Part shown: positions 54,455 through 64,000 of the stretch, piece by piece | How the letters are laid out: each line of letters begins with the position of its first letter | Position numbering within the stretch: position 1 is the stretch's first letter | Assembly: GCF_014360585.1 (NCBI RefSeq) | Contig: NZ_JACIXG010000004.1 | Coordinates: forward strand, 61,401 to 125,400 | From: Nocardioides sp. | GTDB lineage: Bacteria; Actinomycetota; Actinomycetes; Propionibacteriales; Nocardioidaceae | DNA: 64,000 nt | Direction: 5' to 3' | Translations under genes and position numbers: made by a program | The notes under the pieces: model-generated | Seen by the model: only the letters and a program-made list of their open reading frames with translations | What the model was told of the DNA's origin: nothing | The model's database searches: none

Positions 54455-55959
54455 GCCTCGACTCCGCTCCGGCGATCATCGCGGTCGTGCTGGTCTCGCT
54501 GGCGACCCTGACGATCGGCACCTGGGGCCTGCGGTTCAGCCGGACCACGAGCGACTTCTACGTCGCCTCGCGCACGGTCCGGCCGGGGCTGAACGCCAGC
54601 GCCATCGGCGGGGAGTACCTCTCCGCGGCATCGTTCCTCGGCATCGCCGGGCTGGTGCTCGTCGAGGGTGCCGAGATGCTCTGGTACCCGATCGGCTGGA
54701 CGGCCGGCTACCTCGTCTTGCTGGTGCTGGTGGCCGCGCCGCTGCGGCGCTCGGGGGCGTACACCCTCCCGGACTTCGCCGAGGCGCGGCTGGGCTCACG
54801 GCAGGTGCGGGCCATGTGCGCGCTGCTCGTGGTCGCGATCGGGTGGCTCTACCTGCTCCCGCAGCTGCAGGGCGCCGGGATCACCCTTCGGCTCATCGCC
54901 GATGCGCCGCAGTGGGTCGGTCCGGTCCTGGTGGGCGGGGTCGTACTGGTCAACGTCTTCGCCGGTGGGATGCGGTCGATCACCTTCGTGCAGGCGTTCC
55001 AGTACTGGCTCAAGCTCACCGCCCTGCTGATCCCGGCAGCCGTGCTGCTGGTGGTCTGGGGCAACGACGGCGCGCCCCGCACCGTCCGGCCGATCGAGTG
55101 GTCGCTCCCACTCGGCACCGGCGGCGTGGAGGGCCTCTACCTCACCTACTCGCTGATCCTGGCCACCTTCCTCGGCACCATGGGGCTGCCCCACGTGGGC
55201 GTGCGGTTCTACACCAACCCCGACGGGCGCGCGGCGCGGCGTACGACGCTCTCGGTTCTGGTGCTGCTCGGCATCTTCTACCTGCTGCCGCCGATCTACG
55301 GGGCCCTGGGAAGTGTCTACGGCGCCACCCCGAAGCACGCCGACACGCTCGTGCTCGTGCTGCCACGGTTGATGGTCGACGGGATCGCGGGCGAGCTGCT
55401 CACCGGACTCCTGTGCGCCGGGGCGTTCGCCGCCTTCCTGTCGACCTCCTCAGGCCTCGCGATCGCGGTCTCCGGCGTGGTCAGCCAGGACGTGGTCACG
55501 CCGTTGCTGCGCCGCTACGGCCACGGGATCGGCGGGGTGGCCGCGTTCCGGATCGCGTCGGTGATCGCGGTCGCGATCCCGTGCGCGGTCGCGCTGCTCA
55601 CGCCGGGGGTCGGGGTGGCCAGAGGCGTGGCGCTCGCGTTCGCGATGGCTGCCTCGACCTTCTGCCCCCTCCTGATCCTCGGCATCTGGTGGCGCCGGCT
55701 CACCGCGCCGGGGGCGACCGCCGGGCTCACCGTCGGCTTCCTCGGCACCACGGTCGCGGTCGTGTGGACGCTGGCCGGCTGGGAGAGCGGAAGCTGGTGG
55801 GACGCGGCTCTGGCACGGCCGGCTGCCTGGTCGGTGCCGCTGGCCTTCGCGACGATGATCCTCGTCAGCCTCTCGACCGGCGACCGCGTCCCGGCGCACA
55901 CGACCCGCCTTCTCGTACGCCTGCACACCCCGGAGCCCACCAGCTCGGGCGTGCGCTGA
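54451..55959 (+). CDS. Sodium:solute symporter (SSS family)
   Basis: 502 residues from ATG at 54451. About 13 hydrophobic helices; SSS-type blocks are SDFYVASRTVRPGLNASAIGGEYLSAASFLGIAG, near the sodium site, and GLPHVGVRFYTNPDGRAARRT. Relatives include ActP/MctC carboxylate transporters. In one operon with LytS/LytTR and the small partner. Probable monocarboxylate uptake; the substrate is inferred from the acs gene downstream. Its TGA stop directly abuts the TGA of the convergent gene (TGATCA). Confidence 0.9.
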   Translation: MSLDSAPAIIAVVLVSLATLTIGTWGLRFSRTTSDFYVASRTVRPGLNASAIGGEYLSAASFLGIAGLVLVEGAEMLWYPIGWTAGYLVLLVLVAAPLRRSGAYTLPDFAEARLGSRQVRAMCALLVVAIGWLYLLPQLQGAGITLRLIADAPQWVGPVLVGGVVLVNVFAGGMRSITFVQAFQYWLKLTALLIPAAVLLVVWGNDGAPRTVRPIEWSLPLGTGGVEGLYLTYSLILATFLGTMGLPHVGVRFYTNPDGRAARRTTLSVLVLLGIFYLLPPIYGALGSVYGATPKHADTLVLVLPRLMVDGIAGELLTGLLCAGAFAAFLSTSSGLAIAVSGVVSQDVVTPLLRRYGHGIGGVAAFRIASVIAVAIPCAVALLTPGVGVARGVALAFAMAASTFCPLLILGIWWRRLTAPGATAGLTVGFLGTTVAVVWTLAGWESGSWWDAALARPAAWSVPLAFATMILVSLSTGDRVPAHTTRLLVRLHTPEPTSSGVR

Positions 55960-56364
55960 TCACTCCGGCGGCGGAAGATACAACCGGTACGCCGCCAGCG
56001 CAGCGAGCACGCCACCGGTGAAGACGAGCACCAGACCCGGCCCCGGCATCCAGCCACCGAATCCGACGAGCCGGAGCAGGTGGACGAGCTGCCACACCGG
56101 TAGCGCGAGCGCGACAGCCGCCATGATCGCGGCCTGGACGGCGCAGACCCGACGCCACTTCAGCACCAGGGCGGCGACACCGAGCATGCCGCCGTAGAAG
56201 GTCCACAGCCCTGCGCCCTGAGCACCGGAGACACTGCCGACCGGGGTGTAGACCCATGGCACGAACGATCCGAGCAGGACGAAGACGACCGCAAGCCCGA
56301 GCCGGCGCTTGGCAGGCTCGGCACGACGCCTGGTCGACACTGCGGTGGGGGTGGCGGGGCTCAT
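55960..56364 (-). CDS. Four-helix membrane protein, unknown function
   Basis: 134 residues from ATG at 56364 (AGGTGGC upstream). Four hydrophobic segments (LGLAVVFVLLGSFVPWVYTP, FYGGMLGVAALVLKW, AAIMAAVALALPVWQLVHLL, PGLVLVFTGGVLAALAAYRLYL). No motif is recognised. Divergent from the DUF4212-symporter operon and convergent, with zero gap, with the first symporter. Confidence 0.7.
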   Translation of the reverse strand: MSPATPTAVSTRRRAEPAKRRLGLAVVFVLLGSFVPWVYTPVGSVSGAQGAGLWTFYGGMLGVAALVLKWRRVCAVQAAIMAAVALALPVWQLVHLLRLVGFGGWMPGPGLVLVFTGGVLAALAAYRLYLPPPE

Positions 56365-56435
56365 GCCACCTGACGATAGAGGTCCGGCGGCGATCGCGGG
56401 AGGTGGATCAGCCGCCACCCATCCCTGAACGCGCG

Positions 56436-56468
56436 CGACGAACGGTCCGTCCGGCACGACGAACGGTC
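56436..56468 (+). promoter_or_regulatory. Candidate LytTR-regulator site: 12-bp direct repeat at 21-bp period
   Basis: CGACGAACGGTC occurs at 56436-56447 and again, exactly, at 56457-56468. The 21-bp period equals two helical turns, the arrangement bound by LytTR regulators such as YehT/BtsR. A LytTR gene lies 2.4 kb upstream and the DUF4212-symporter operon starts 195 bases downstream. The pair is enclosed by an inverted repeat GGTGGATCAG/CTGATCCACC (56402-56411, 56470-56479). Confidence 0.6.
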
Positions 56469-56488
56469 ACTGATCCACCGATATTCGG

Positions 56489-56504
56489 TGTGACACATGT
56501 CACT
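56489..56504. promoter_or_regulatory. CRP/GlxR-like site
   Basis: TGTGA-CACATG-TCACT matches the CRP consensus TGTGA-N6-TCACA with one mismatch at the last base. It is 20 bases after the direct repeats and 159 bases before the DUF4212 gene. Actinobacterial CRP homologues are known to control acetate genes. Confidence 0.55.
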
Positions 56505-56662
56505 GACCGCCCTCACGACCGCTTATCGAGAGATGCCCGCCGCTGGCCGCAAAGTGCCCCCGGACCACCGATAGCGCCTTGCGGGCCCACCCCGGAAGTT
56601 GCCAATCTCAGCGTGATCGGCGTCACCCCCACAGACGCCTGGACCACTACTGGAGGATCCGC

Positions 56663-56941
56663 ATGGATGAGAATGCGCGCCGGGCCTACTGGCGCCACAA
56701 TCTAAGACTCATGGCCGTACTACTGGTCATCTGGGCACTGGTGTCGTTCGGGGCCGGCATCTTCTTCGCCGATGCCCTCAACAACATCGTCATCGCCGGC
56801 TTCCCGCTCGGATTCTGGTTCGCCAACCAGGGCTCGATCATCGTCTTCGTGATTCTCATCGCCGTCTACGTGTGGCGCATGGACAAGCTGGACAAGAAGT
56901 ACGGCATCGACGAGTACGAGGAGGAGGTCCACCACTCATGA
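56663..56941 (+). CDS. Sodium/substrate symporter small subunit (DUF4212)
   Basis: 92 residues from ATG at 56663 after GGAGGATCC. The family signature is clear: YWRHNLRLMAVLLVIWALVSFG, FFADALNNI, GFPLGFWFANQGSI and VYVWRMDKLDKKYGI, with two membrane helices. DUF4212 proteins are encoded directly before VC_2705-type symporters; here the stop overlaps the next start (ATGA). Confidence 0.95.
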   Translation: MDENARRAYWRHNLRLMAVLLVIWALVSFGAGIFFADALNNIVIAGFPLGFWFANQGSIIVFVILIAVYVWRMDKLDKKYGIDEYEEEVHHS

Positions 56942-58641
56942 ACGACATCCAGCTCTGGACCACGATCTTCGTCGTCGGCACCTTCGCCGTCTACATCTAC
57001 GTCGCCTACGTCAGCCGCGTCAGCGACACCGCGGGCTTCTACGTCGCCGGCGGCGGTATCCCCGCCCCGGCCAACGGAGCCGCGATCGCCGCCGACTGGA
57101 TGAGCGCGGCGTCGTTCATCTCGATGGCAGGCATCATCGCGCTGGCCGGCAACGGCTACGGCGGCACGGCCTACCTCATGGGCTGGACCGGCGGCTACGT
57201 GCTGCTGGCGATGCTCCTCGCTCCGTACCTGCGAAAGTTCGGCAAATACACCGTCCCCGACTTCGTCGGTGACCGCTACAACGAGACCGCCCGGATGGTC
57301 GCCGTGGTCTGCGCGATCGTCGTCTCGCTGACATACGTCACCGGGCAGATGGCCGGTGTCGGCGTCGTCTTCAGCCGCTTCCTCGAGGTGGACACCCGCA
57401 TCGGCGTCCTGATCGGTATGGCGATCGTCTTCTTCTACGCCGTGCTCGGCGGCATGAAGGGCATCACCTGGACCCAGGTGTGCCAGTACTCCGTGCTGAT
57501 CGTCGCCTACCTCATCCCGGCGTTCGCCGTCTCGCAGAAGCTCACCGGTATCCCGGTGCCGCAGATCGGCTTCGGCCAGATCCTCGGCGAGCTCGAGGCC
57601 CTGCAGGCAGAGCTCGGGTTCAGCTCGTACCTGGACGCCTTGGTCGGCTCCTCGCAGATGAACTTGTTCCTGCTGACCGCGACGCTGATGTTCGGCACCG
57701 CGGGCCTTCCCCACGTGATCGTCCGCTTCTACACCGCGAAGAGCGTACGAGCCGCGCGAGTGTCGGCACTGTGGGCGCTCTTCTTCATCGCCCTGCTCTA
57801 CACGACCGCTCCGACCGTGGCAGCCTTCGCGAAGTTCAACATCCTCGGCTCGTCCCAGGCCGGCACCCTCGCCGACCAGAACTGGTTCGAGAAGTGGGCT
57901 TCGGTCGGCCTGATCACCGGCGCCGACGGGGGCGCGATCACCGACGTCAACGGGAACGGCGCCATCGACTTCATGGGGTCGGCGGCCAACGAGGTGCTGA
58001 TCAACAACGACATCCTCGTGCTCGCCTCACCCGAGATCGGCGGCCTCCCCGCTCCGATCGTCGGCCTGGTGGCAGCGGGCGGTCTGGCCGCGGCGCTCTC
58101 CACCGCGTCCGGTCTGCTGCTGGTGATCTCCTCCTCGGTCGCCAACGACGTCTACGCCAAGCGGATCCGTCCGCAGGCGACGGAGAAGCAGCAGCTGCAG
58201 GTCGCCCGCATCGCGATGGGTGTCGCCGTCCTGTTCGCCGGTTACCTCGGCATCAACCCGCCCGGATTCGCCGCGCAGGTCGTCGCTCTCGCGTTCGGCT
58301 TCGGAGCCGCGACATTCTTCCCGATCCTGGTGCTCGGCATCTTCTGGAAGAAGTGCACGGCCGCCGGCGCGGCCTCCGGCATGCTGGTCGGTCTGATCGT
58401 CACCGCGGCGTACTTCATCTGGACGCTTCCGGCGGAGTCGGCCTGGTTCTTCCTCGGTAAGGACCCGATCCTCGACATCGCTCCGGTGGGCTTCGGCTTC
58501 GTCGGCATGATGCTCAACTTCATCGTGACCATCGCGGTCTCGCAGTTCACGAAGAAGCCCTCCGCGATCATGCAGGAGCTGGTCGAGGAGATCCGCTACC
58601 CCGGGCGTACCGACCTGGTCGCCAAGCACGCCGAGGAGTAG
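56938..58641 (+). CDS. Sodium:solute symporter, VC_2705 subfamily
   Basis: 567 residues from ATG at 56938. Thirteen or more hydrophobic segments; blocks TAGFYVAGGGIPAPANGAAIAADWMSAASFISMAG and GTAGLPHVIVRFYTAKSVRAARVSA define the family. A polar extracellular loop with DVNGNGAIDF, calcium-loop-like, lies near residue 340. Works with the DUF4212 subunit. Placed just before acs, it is a good candidate for acetate or a related short carboxylate. Confidence 0.93.
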   Translation: MNDIQLWTTIFVVGTFAVYIYVAYVSRVSDTAGFYVAGGGIPAPANGAAIAADWMSAASFISMAGIIALAGNGYGGTAYLMGWTGGYVLLAMLLAPYLRKFGKYTVPDFVGDRYNETARMVAVVCAIVVSLTYVTGQMAGVGVVFSRFLEVDTRIGVLIGMAIVFFYAVLGGMKGITWTQVCQYSVLIVAYLIPAFAVSQKLTGIPVPQIGFGQILGELEALQAELGFSSYLDALVGSSQMNLFLLTATLMFGTAGLPHVIVRFYTAKSVRAARVSALWALFFIALLYTTAPTVAAFAKFNILGSSQAGTLADQNWFEKWASVGLITGADGGAITDVNGNGAIDFMGSAANEVLINNDILVLASPEIGGLPAPIVGLVAAGGLAAALSTASGLLLVISSSVANDVYAKRIRPQATEKQQLQVARIAMGVAVLFAGYLGINPPGFAAQVVALAFGFGAATFFPILVLGIFWKKCTAAGAASGMLVGLIVTAAYFIWTLPAESAWFFLGKDPILDIAPVGFGFVGMMLNFIVTIAVSQFTKKPSAIMQELVEEIRYPGRTDLVAKHAEE

Positions 58642-58691
58642 CTCCCCTGCGCGCGGCGGCCCTGACCCCCTGCCGGGTCGCCGTGCCCATC

Positions 58692-58732
58692 CCCACGCCA
58701 CACTGGAGCCCTAGGTTCTAGTGTGGCGTGGG
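58692..58732. promoter_or_regulatory. Perfect 13-bp inverted repeat between symporter and acs
   Basis: CCCACGCCACACT (58692-58704) and AGTGTGGCGTGGG (58720-58732) with a 15-base loop containing CCTAGG, 50 bases after the symporter stop and 50 before the acs start. It could terminate the symporter transcript or act as an operator or attenuator for acs; there is no U-tract to decide. Confidence 0.6.
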
Positions 58733-58782
58733 CCACGTTCAGCCTCATCTCAACCTCAGCTCAGACCCTTGAAGGAGCAACC

Positions 58783-60765
<1,983 letters not shown>

Positions 60766-60771
60766 CCCTGT

Positions 60772-60846
60772 GCCGAGTCGGCGCATCTGACCCCGTGTCT
60801 CGCGAAGCGAAGCGCGGAGCAGGCGGGTCGGATGCGCCGACTCGGC
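60772..60846. terminator. Long hairpin after acs
   Basis: A 22-bp stem with a single G-U pair: 60772-60793 (GCCGAGTCGGCG...) against 60825-60846 (...CGCCGACTCGGC), loop 31 bases. It begins six bases after the acs stop. The following stretch to 61050 holds no gene; 60880-60920 is markedly AT-rich and probably contains the nhaA promoter. Confidence 0.75.
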
Positions 60847-61050
60847 GGTCCAGCAGCAAAAAGTCGCACCGCTTTTCGATTGTTTAGTTATATTTGAACC
60901 TGTTTAATAATCTCACGAGGCGAGGTCTCGACCCCATCGCGACCACTTCGCGGACCATGACATGGGCGCTTGCTAGGGTCGAGATCAGGTGTGCCGGGAA
61001 GTCTGGTCGGCGTGACTTTCTCGACCCCTTGAGCCTCTGGAGGCCCATCC

Positions 61051-62349
61051 GTGTCCGACACCCGCAACCGCCTGTTCACCCGAGGCTCGTGGCTGGAGAC
61101 CTCGCGTACGGCCGAGATCCTGCGCGCCGAGACGACCGGTGGCGTGCTCCTCATCATCGCCGCGATCATCGCGGTCGGCCTCGCCAACAGCCCCTTGCAG
61201 GAGACGTACGAGGCGGTCCGCGACTACCGCATCGGACCGCACGCCCTCCACCTCGATCTGACCATCGGGGCCTGGGCGGCCGACGGCCTGCTGGCGATCT
61301 TCTTCTTCGTCGTCGGCCTGGAGCTCAAGCGCGAGTTCGTCTCGGGAGACCTGCGTGACCCGCGACGGGCCGCCCTGCCGATCGTCGCTGCGATCGGCGG
61401 CATGGTGGTGCCGGCTCTGGTCTACCTGATCGTCAACCTGATCGGCAACGGGTCGCTGGCCGGCTGGGCGACCCCGGTGGCCACCGACATCGCCTTCGCG
61501 GTCGCGATCCTGGCAGTCATCTCCACCCACCTGCCGGCGGGGCTGCGTACGTTCCTGCTGACTCTCGCCGTCGTCGACGACCTGCTCGGCATCATCATCA
61601 TCGCGGTCTTCTTCACCTCCGAGCTCCACATCGGCTACCTGCTGCTGGCGTTCGTCCCGATCGGGCTCTTCGCGCTGCTCGTTCAGCGCCGTATCCGCAG
61701 CCCCTGGCTGCTCCTGCCGCTCGCGGCGGTCGCCTGGGCTCTCGTGCACGCCAGCGGCGTCCACGCCACCGTCGCGGGCGTGCTGCTCGGGTTCACCGTT
61801 CCGGTGATCGCCCGCGACCCGGAGGCCAAGCACGGCCTCGCCGAGCATTTCGAGCACCTGGTCCGGCCAGTCTCGGCCGGCATCGCGGTGCCGGTCTTCG
61901 CGTTCTTCGCCGCCGGCGTGGCGATCGGCGGATGGGACGGGGTGACCAGCGCGATGCGCGACCCCATCACGCTCGGCATCATCCTCGGCCTGGTCGTCGG
62001 CAAGACCATCGGCATCGCGGGCTCGACATGGCTGCTGGCCCGGTTCACCAAGGCGTCGCTCGACGACGACCTCGCCTGGTGGGACGTGATCGGATTGTCG
62101 ATGCTGGCAGGCATCGGGTTCACGGTGTCGCTGCTGATCGGCGAGCTGGCCTTCCACGCCGATCCTGGCGCCCACGACCACATGAAGGTGGGCGTGCTCT
62201 TCGGGTCCGTCCTGGCCGCCGCGCTGGCCACGGTGGTGCTGCGTGCCCGCAACCGGGCCTACTGCCGCATCGAGGAGCTGGAGAAGATCGACGCCAACAA
62301 GGACGGCGTGCCGGACGTGTTCGAGGGTGATGAGGGTCGGGACCGGTAA
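61051..62349 (+). CDS. nhaA: Na+/H+ antiporter NhaA
   Basis: 432 residues, GTG at 61051 behind GGAGGCCC. Twelve-helix antiporter for sodium and pH homeostasis. The paired catalytic aspartates are in TLAVVDDLLGIIII, the assembly-helix motif is TPVATDIAFAVAILAV, and the N-terminal FFFVVGLELKREFV is characteristic. The C-terminal tail contains an EF-hand-like KIDANKDGVPDVFE. Sodium export would also support the sodium-driven symporters encoded upstream. Confidence 0.95.
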   Translation: MSDTRNRLFTRGSWLETSRTAEILRAETTGGVLLIIAAIIAVGLANSPLQETYEAVRDYRIGPHALHLDLTIGAWAADGLLAIFFFVVGLELKREFVSGDLRDPRRAALPIVAAIGGMVVPALVYLIVNLIGNGSLAGWATPVATDIAFAVAILAVISTHLPAGLRTFLLTLAVVDDLLGIIIIAVFFTSELHIGYLLLAFVPIGLFALLVQRRIRSPWLLLPLAAVAWALVHASGVHATVAGVLLGFTVPVIARDPEAKHGLAEHFEHLVRPVSAGIAVPVFAFFAAGVAIGGWDGVTSAMRDPITLGIILGLVVGKTIGIAGSTWLLARFTKASLDDDLAWWDVIGLSMLAGIGFTVSLLIGELAFHADPGAHDHMKVGVLFGSVLAAALATVVLRARNRAYCRIEELEKIDANKDGVPDVFEGDEGRDR

Positions 62350-62391
62350 GGTCGGAAAAGTCCTCAACACACGTTTCAGCGAAGGGTTCCC

Positions 62392-62799
62392 ATGGCAGTC
62401 GACATCGTGAAGTCCCCGGGTGACGAGGACCCGACGATCGGAAAGCTCGTCGTCGACGCCACCCGCGACATCTCCGAGCTCGTCAACAAGGAGATCACGC
62501 TCGCCAAGCAGGAGCTCAAGATCTCGGCGACCAACGCCGGTGTCGGCATCGGTCTCTTCGCCGCCGCCGCGTTCCTGCTGGTCCTCGCGGTGATCATGCT
62601 CTCCGTCTCGGCGGCCTACTTCATCCACCTCGCCGGCCTCGGCCTCCACTGGGCCTTCCTGATCGTCTTCGCCTTCTACGTCCTGATCGCCGCCCTGCTC
62701 GGCTTCATCGGCGTACGCAAGGTGAAGAAGGTCAAGGCCCCCGAGAAGGCCATCGCCCAGGGCAAGGAGATCCCCCGGGCTCTCAAGGGCCAGCACTGA
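62392..62799 (+). CDS. Holin-like DUF1469 membrane protein
   Basis: 135 residues. An amphipathic N-terminal region (LVVDATRDISELVNKEITLAKQELK) typical of the actinobacterial phage-holin-like PF07332 family, then two membrane helices (GIGLFAAAAFLLVLAVIML and WAFLIVFAFYVLIAALLGFIG) and a Lys-rich tail. Despite the family name there is no phage context. Probably co-transcribed with nhaA, 42 bases away. Confidence 0.88.
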   Translation: MAVDIVKSPGDEDPTIGKLVVDATRDISELVNKEITLAKQELKISATNAGVGIGLFAAAAFLLVLAVIMLSVSAAYFIHLAGLGLHWAFLIVFAFYVLIAALLGFIGVRKVKKVKAPEKAIAQGKEIPRALKGQH

Positions 62800-62807
62800 C
62801 CCTCCCC

Positions 62808-62862
62808 GCCGAGACGTCACCCGCGTCGGCCGAGGCGTCACTCCGGACGGCCGAAGCGTCAC
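62808..62862. repeat. Motif C, three tandem copies at 21-bp period
   Basis: GCCGAGACGTCAC (62808), GCCGAGGCGTCAC (62829) and GCCGAAGCGTCAC (62850) are spaced exactly 21 bases apart. Two more copies at the same spacing follow the next gene (63919, 63940), and a related hairpin lies at 38090. Confidence 0.8.
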
Positions 62863-62881
62863 CGTGACGGGCCAGTTTCCG

Positions 62882-62915
62882 TCCACAGTCCGGGTTGAGT
62901 CGCGAGTTATCCACA
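62882..62915 (+). promoter_or_regulatory. TCCACAG-N18-TTATCCACA element before second AbiEi/DUF559 gene
   Basis: TCCACAG at 62882-62888 and TTATCCACA at 62907-62915, then 52 bases to ATG. Motifs and both spacings are identical to those at 10509-10542, although the sequences between them differ. Confidence 0.7.
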
Positions 62916-62967
62916 ACCTCTGCGTAAGTGGATGATTTTCGTACGCAACCTGGCGCACGCTGCGGCC

Positions 62968-63900
62968 ATGAATCTCTCACTCGTCACTCCCGACGGCAAG
63001 CTGCCCGAGCGTCCCTTCACCACCACTGACATCGAGTCGGTCGCGACCAATCGGTACGCACTCTCCCAAGCAATCAGCCATGGCGACGTGCGTCGCCCCT
63101 TCAGAGGCGTCTATCTCGCCGCCCAGGCGGAGGATGACCCGGTGAAGCGCGCCGAGGCGCTCGCCCAAGTGGTGTCCGAGCATCAGGTGATCAGTGACCG
63201 ATCCGCCGCCTGGGTGCACGGCATCAACACCTTCTCGCGAACGGAGGTGGCACAGCTCCCGGCTGTGGAGACATGCGCTGTCCGTGGCCACACCCGCACA
63301 CGGCGCCCGGGCACCGACGGGCGCTCGCGCGACCTCCTTCCCGACGACATCACTGTCATCGGTGGCGTACGGGTGACCACACCGCTACGAACCGCGCTCG
63401 ATCTCGGTTGCAATCTGAACCGGCGCGAGGCGATGGCTGCGCTCAACGAGTTCGCGAGACGTCATGGCATCACTCGAAGCTCTCTCGATGAGCAGCTGCC
63501 GCGCTTTCGCGGGCGTCGTGGTGTCGTCCAGCTCCGCGAACTGGTCCCGCTCCTGAACCGCCGCCTGGAGTCTCAGCGTGAGTCGTGGACCCTACTCGCG
63601 ATCAGCGACGCTGGTCTCCCGCTTCCCGAGACCCAGGTCTGGGTCGATGTCGATGGGATTCCGACCTACCGCCTCGACTTCGCCTATCGACTTGCCAAGG
63701 TCGCGATCGAGTACGACGGCGAAGACCACGACGACCCCGATCAACGAATCTATGACGAAGAGCGTCGAGGGTGGCTGATCGATCACGGCTGGACCATCAT
63801 CATCGTGCGGAAAGGTGACTTCACCGGCGACCGACTCGACGCCTGGCTCCGCGAGATCAAGGACGCCCTCACCCCGACGTACTCCTCCCGCCGCTTCTGA
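62968..63900 (+). CDS. Second AbiEi-like HTH plus DUF559/Vsr-like nuclease-fold protein
   Basis: 310 residues from ATG at 62968, the start matching the shared leader spacing. N-terminal AbiEi-type region (YALSQAISHGDVRRPFRGVYLA), middle domain with VRVTTPLRTALDLGCNLNRREAMAALNEF, and a C-terminal nuclease-fold core YRLDFAYRLAKVAIEYDGEDHDD...GWTIIIVRKGDF with the D...E-YDG pattern of DUF559. Shares layout, not close sequence, with the protein at 10595-11605. It is flanked on both sides by motif C repeats. Function unknown; no partner gene is adjacent within the window. Confidence 0.78.
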   Translation: MNLSLVTPDGKLPERPFTTTDIESVATNRYALSQAISHGDVRRPFRGVYLAAQAEDDPVKRAEALAQVVSEHQVISDRSAAWVHGINTFSRTEVAQLPAVETCAVRGHTRTRRPGTDGRSRDLLPDDITVIGGVRVTTPLRTALDLGCNLNRREAMAALNEFARRHGITRSSLDEQLPRFRGRRGVVQLRELVPLLNRRLESQRESWTLLAISDAGLPLPETQVWVDVDGIPTYRLDFAYRLAKVAIEYDGEDHDDPDQRIYDEERRGWLIDHGWTIIIVRKGDFTGDRLDAWLREIKDALTPTYSSRRF

Positions 63901-63918
63901 TCGAAGCGTTGGGGTCTC

Positions 63919-63952
63919 GCCGAGACGTCACCAGCGCACGTCGAAGCGTCAC
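63919..63952. repeat. Motif C, two tandem copies
   Basis: GCCGAGACGTCAC (63919-63931) and GTCGAAGCGTCAC (63940-63952), 21 bases apart, starting 18 bases after the AbiEi/DUF559 stop. A partial copy (TCGAAGCGTT, 63901) touches the stop codon. Beyond this, 63953-64000 is a GC-only stretch with G- and C-runs and no gene. Confidence 0.75.
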
Positions 63953-64000
63953 TCCCGTCCGGCCGGGGGGGGACGAGTAGGCCCCCCAGCCCACCGGGGG

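Noticed and set aside
62392..62799. Prophage holin
   Set aside because: The family is a chromosomal actinobacterial membrane protein group; no phage genes are nearby.

Overview
This is high-GC DNA with short intergenic gaps, many ATGA/GTGA stop-start overlaps and frequent GTG starts. The gene content is actinobacterial: Rex followed by hemA/hemC/cobA-hemD/hemB, a BldN-type sigma factor next to a DUF5667 protein, the 33-residue ribosomal protein bS22, DUF4229, an F420-type (Ddn-like) reductase and menaquinone synthesis. The overall style points to a Nocardioides-like member of the Nocardioidaceae. That placement is inference; no rRNA or other marker is present to settle it.

Layout. 1-8.3 kb (minus): a compact type IV secretion/conjugation-like operon, in order VirB2-like pilin, VirB3/TcpE-like, VirB4 ATPase, VirB6-like, VirB8-like and a lysozyme plus M23 cell-wall hydrolase cut by the left edge. 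8.7-12.6 kb: a 57-residue membrane peptide gene, an MFS transporter, an AbiEi/DUF559 protein and menA, with three copies of a ~70 bp palindromic repeat. 12.7-17 kb (minus): a ChvE-MmsA-MmsB sugar ABC transporter behind a LacI-type palindrome. 17-24.1 kb (minus): hemL, a phosphatase and a System II cytochrome c maturation set (TlpA/ResA, CcdA, ResB, CcsB). 24.1-28.5 kb: a secreted LamG protein, a secreted lytic transglycosylase and a TetR regulator. 28.5-34.5 kb (minus): rex-hemA-hemC-cobA/hemD-hemB with a candidate Rex operator. 34.6-40.6 kb: glutaredoxin, HAD phosphatase, bldN-like sigma factor, DUF5667 protein, acyltransferase, epimerase, bS22 and an excisionase-type HTH protein. 40.8-43.2 kb: acuC, then a TrpRS gene behind a complete trp-type attenuator. 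43.2-51.5 kb: narK, an AbiEi/AbiEii toxin-antitoxin pair with a nested-palindrome operator, PhoX, a zinc-ribbon peptide, a 5'-nucleotidase, a PQQ-type sugar dehydrogenase and tRNA-Pro(TGG). 51.5-60.8 kb: an F420-type reductase, then a LytS/LytTR two-component system, two sodium:solute symporters with small partners, and acetyl-CoA synthetase. 60.8-64 kb: nhaA, a holin-like protein and a second AbiEi/DUF559 gene.

How the parts fit. Rex (NADH sensing), heme synthesis, cytochrome c maturation, menaquinone synthesis and nitrate transport form a respiratory block. The LytS/LytTR-symporter-Acs block looks like a regulated uptake-and-activation module for small carboxylates such as acetate. Upstream of its second symporter operon lie an exact 12-bp direct repeat at a 21-bp period (the layout LytTR regulators use) and a CRP-like palindrome.

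Three repeat families run through the window: palindrome A (about 10.4, 11.6, 12.6 and 27.7 kb), palindrome B (3.9, 18.9 and 29.6 kb; two copies lie in frame inside genes) and a GCCGARRCGTCAC motif C (38.1, 62.8 and 63.9 kb). The two AbiEi/DUF559 genes share an upstream element, TCCACAG-N18-TTATCCACA-N52-ATG, with identical spacing, and each gene is flanked on both sides by repeats. These are the least explained signals in the window.
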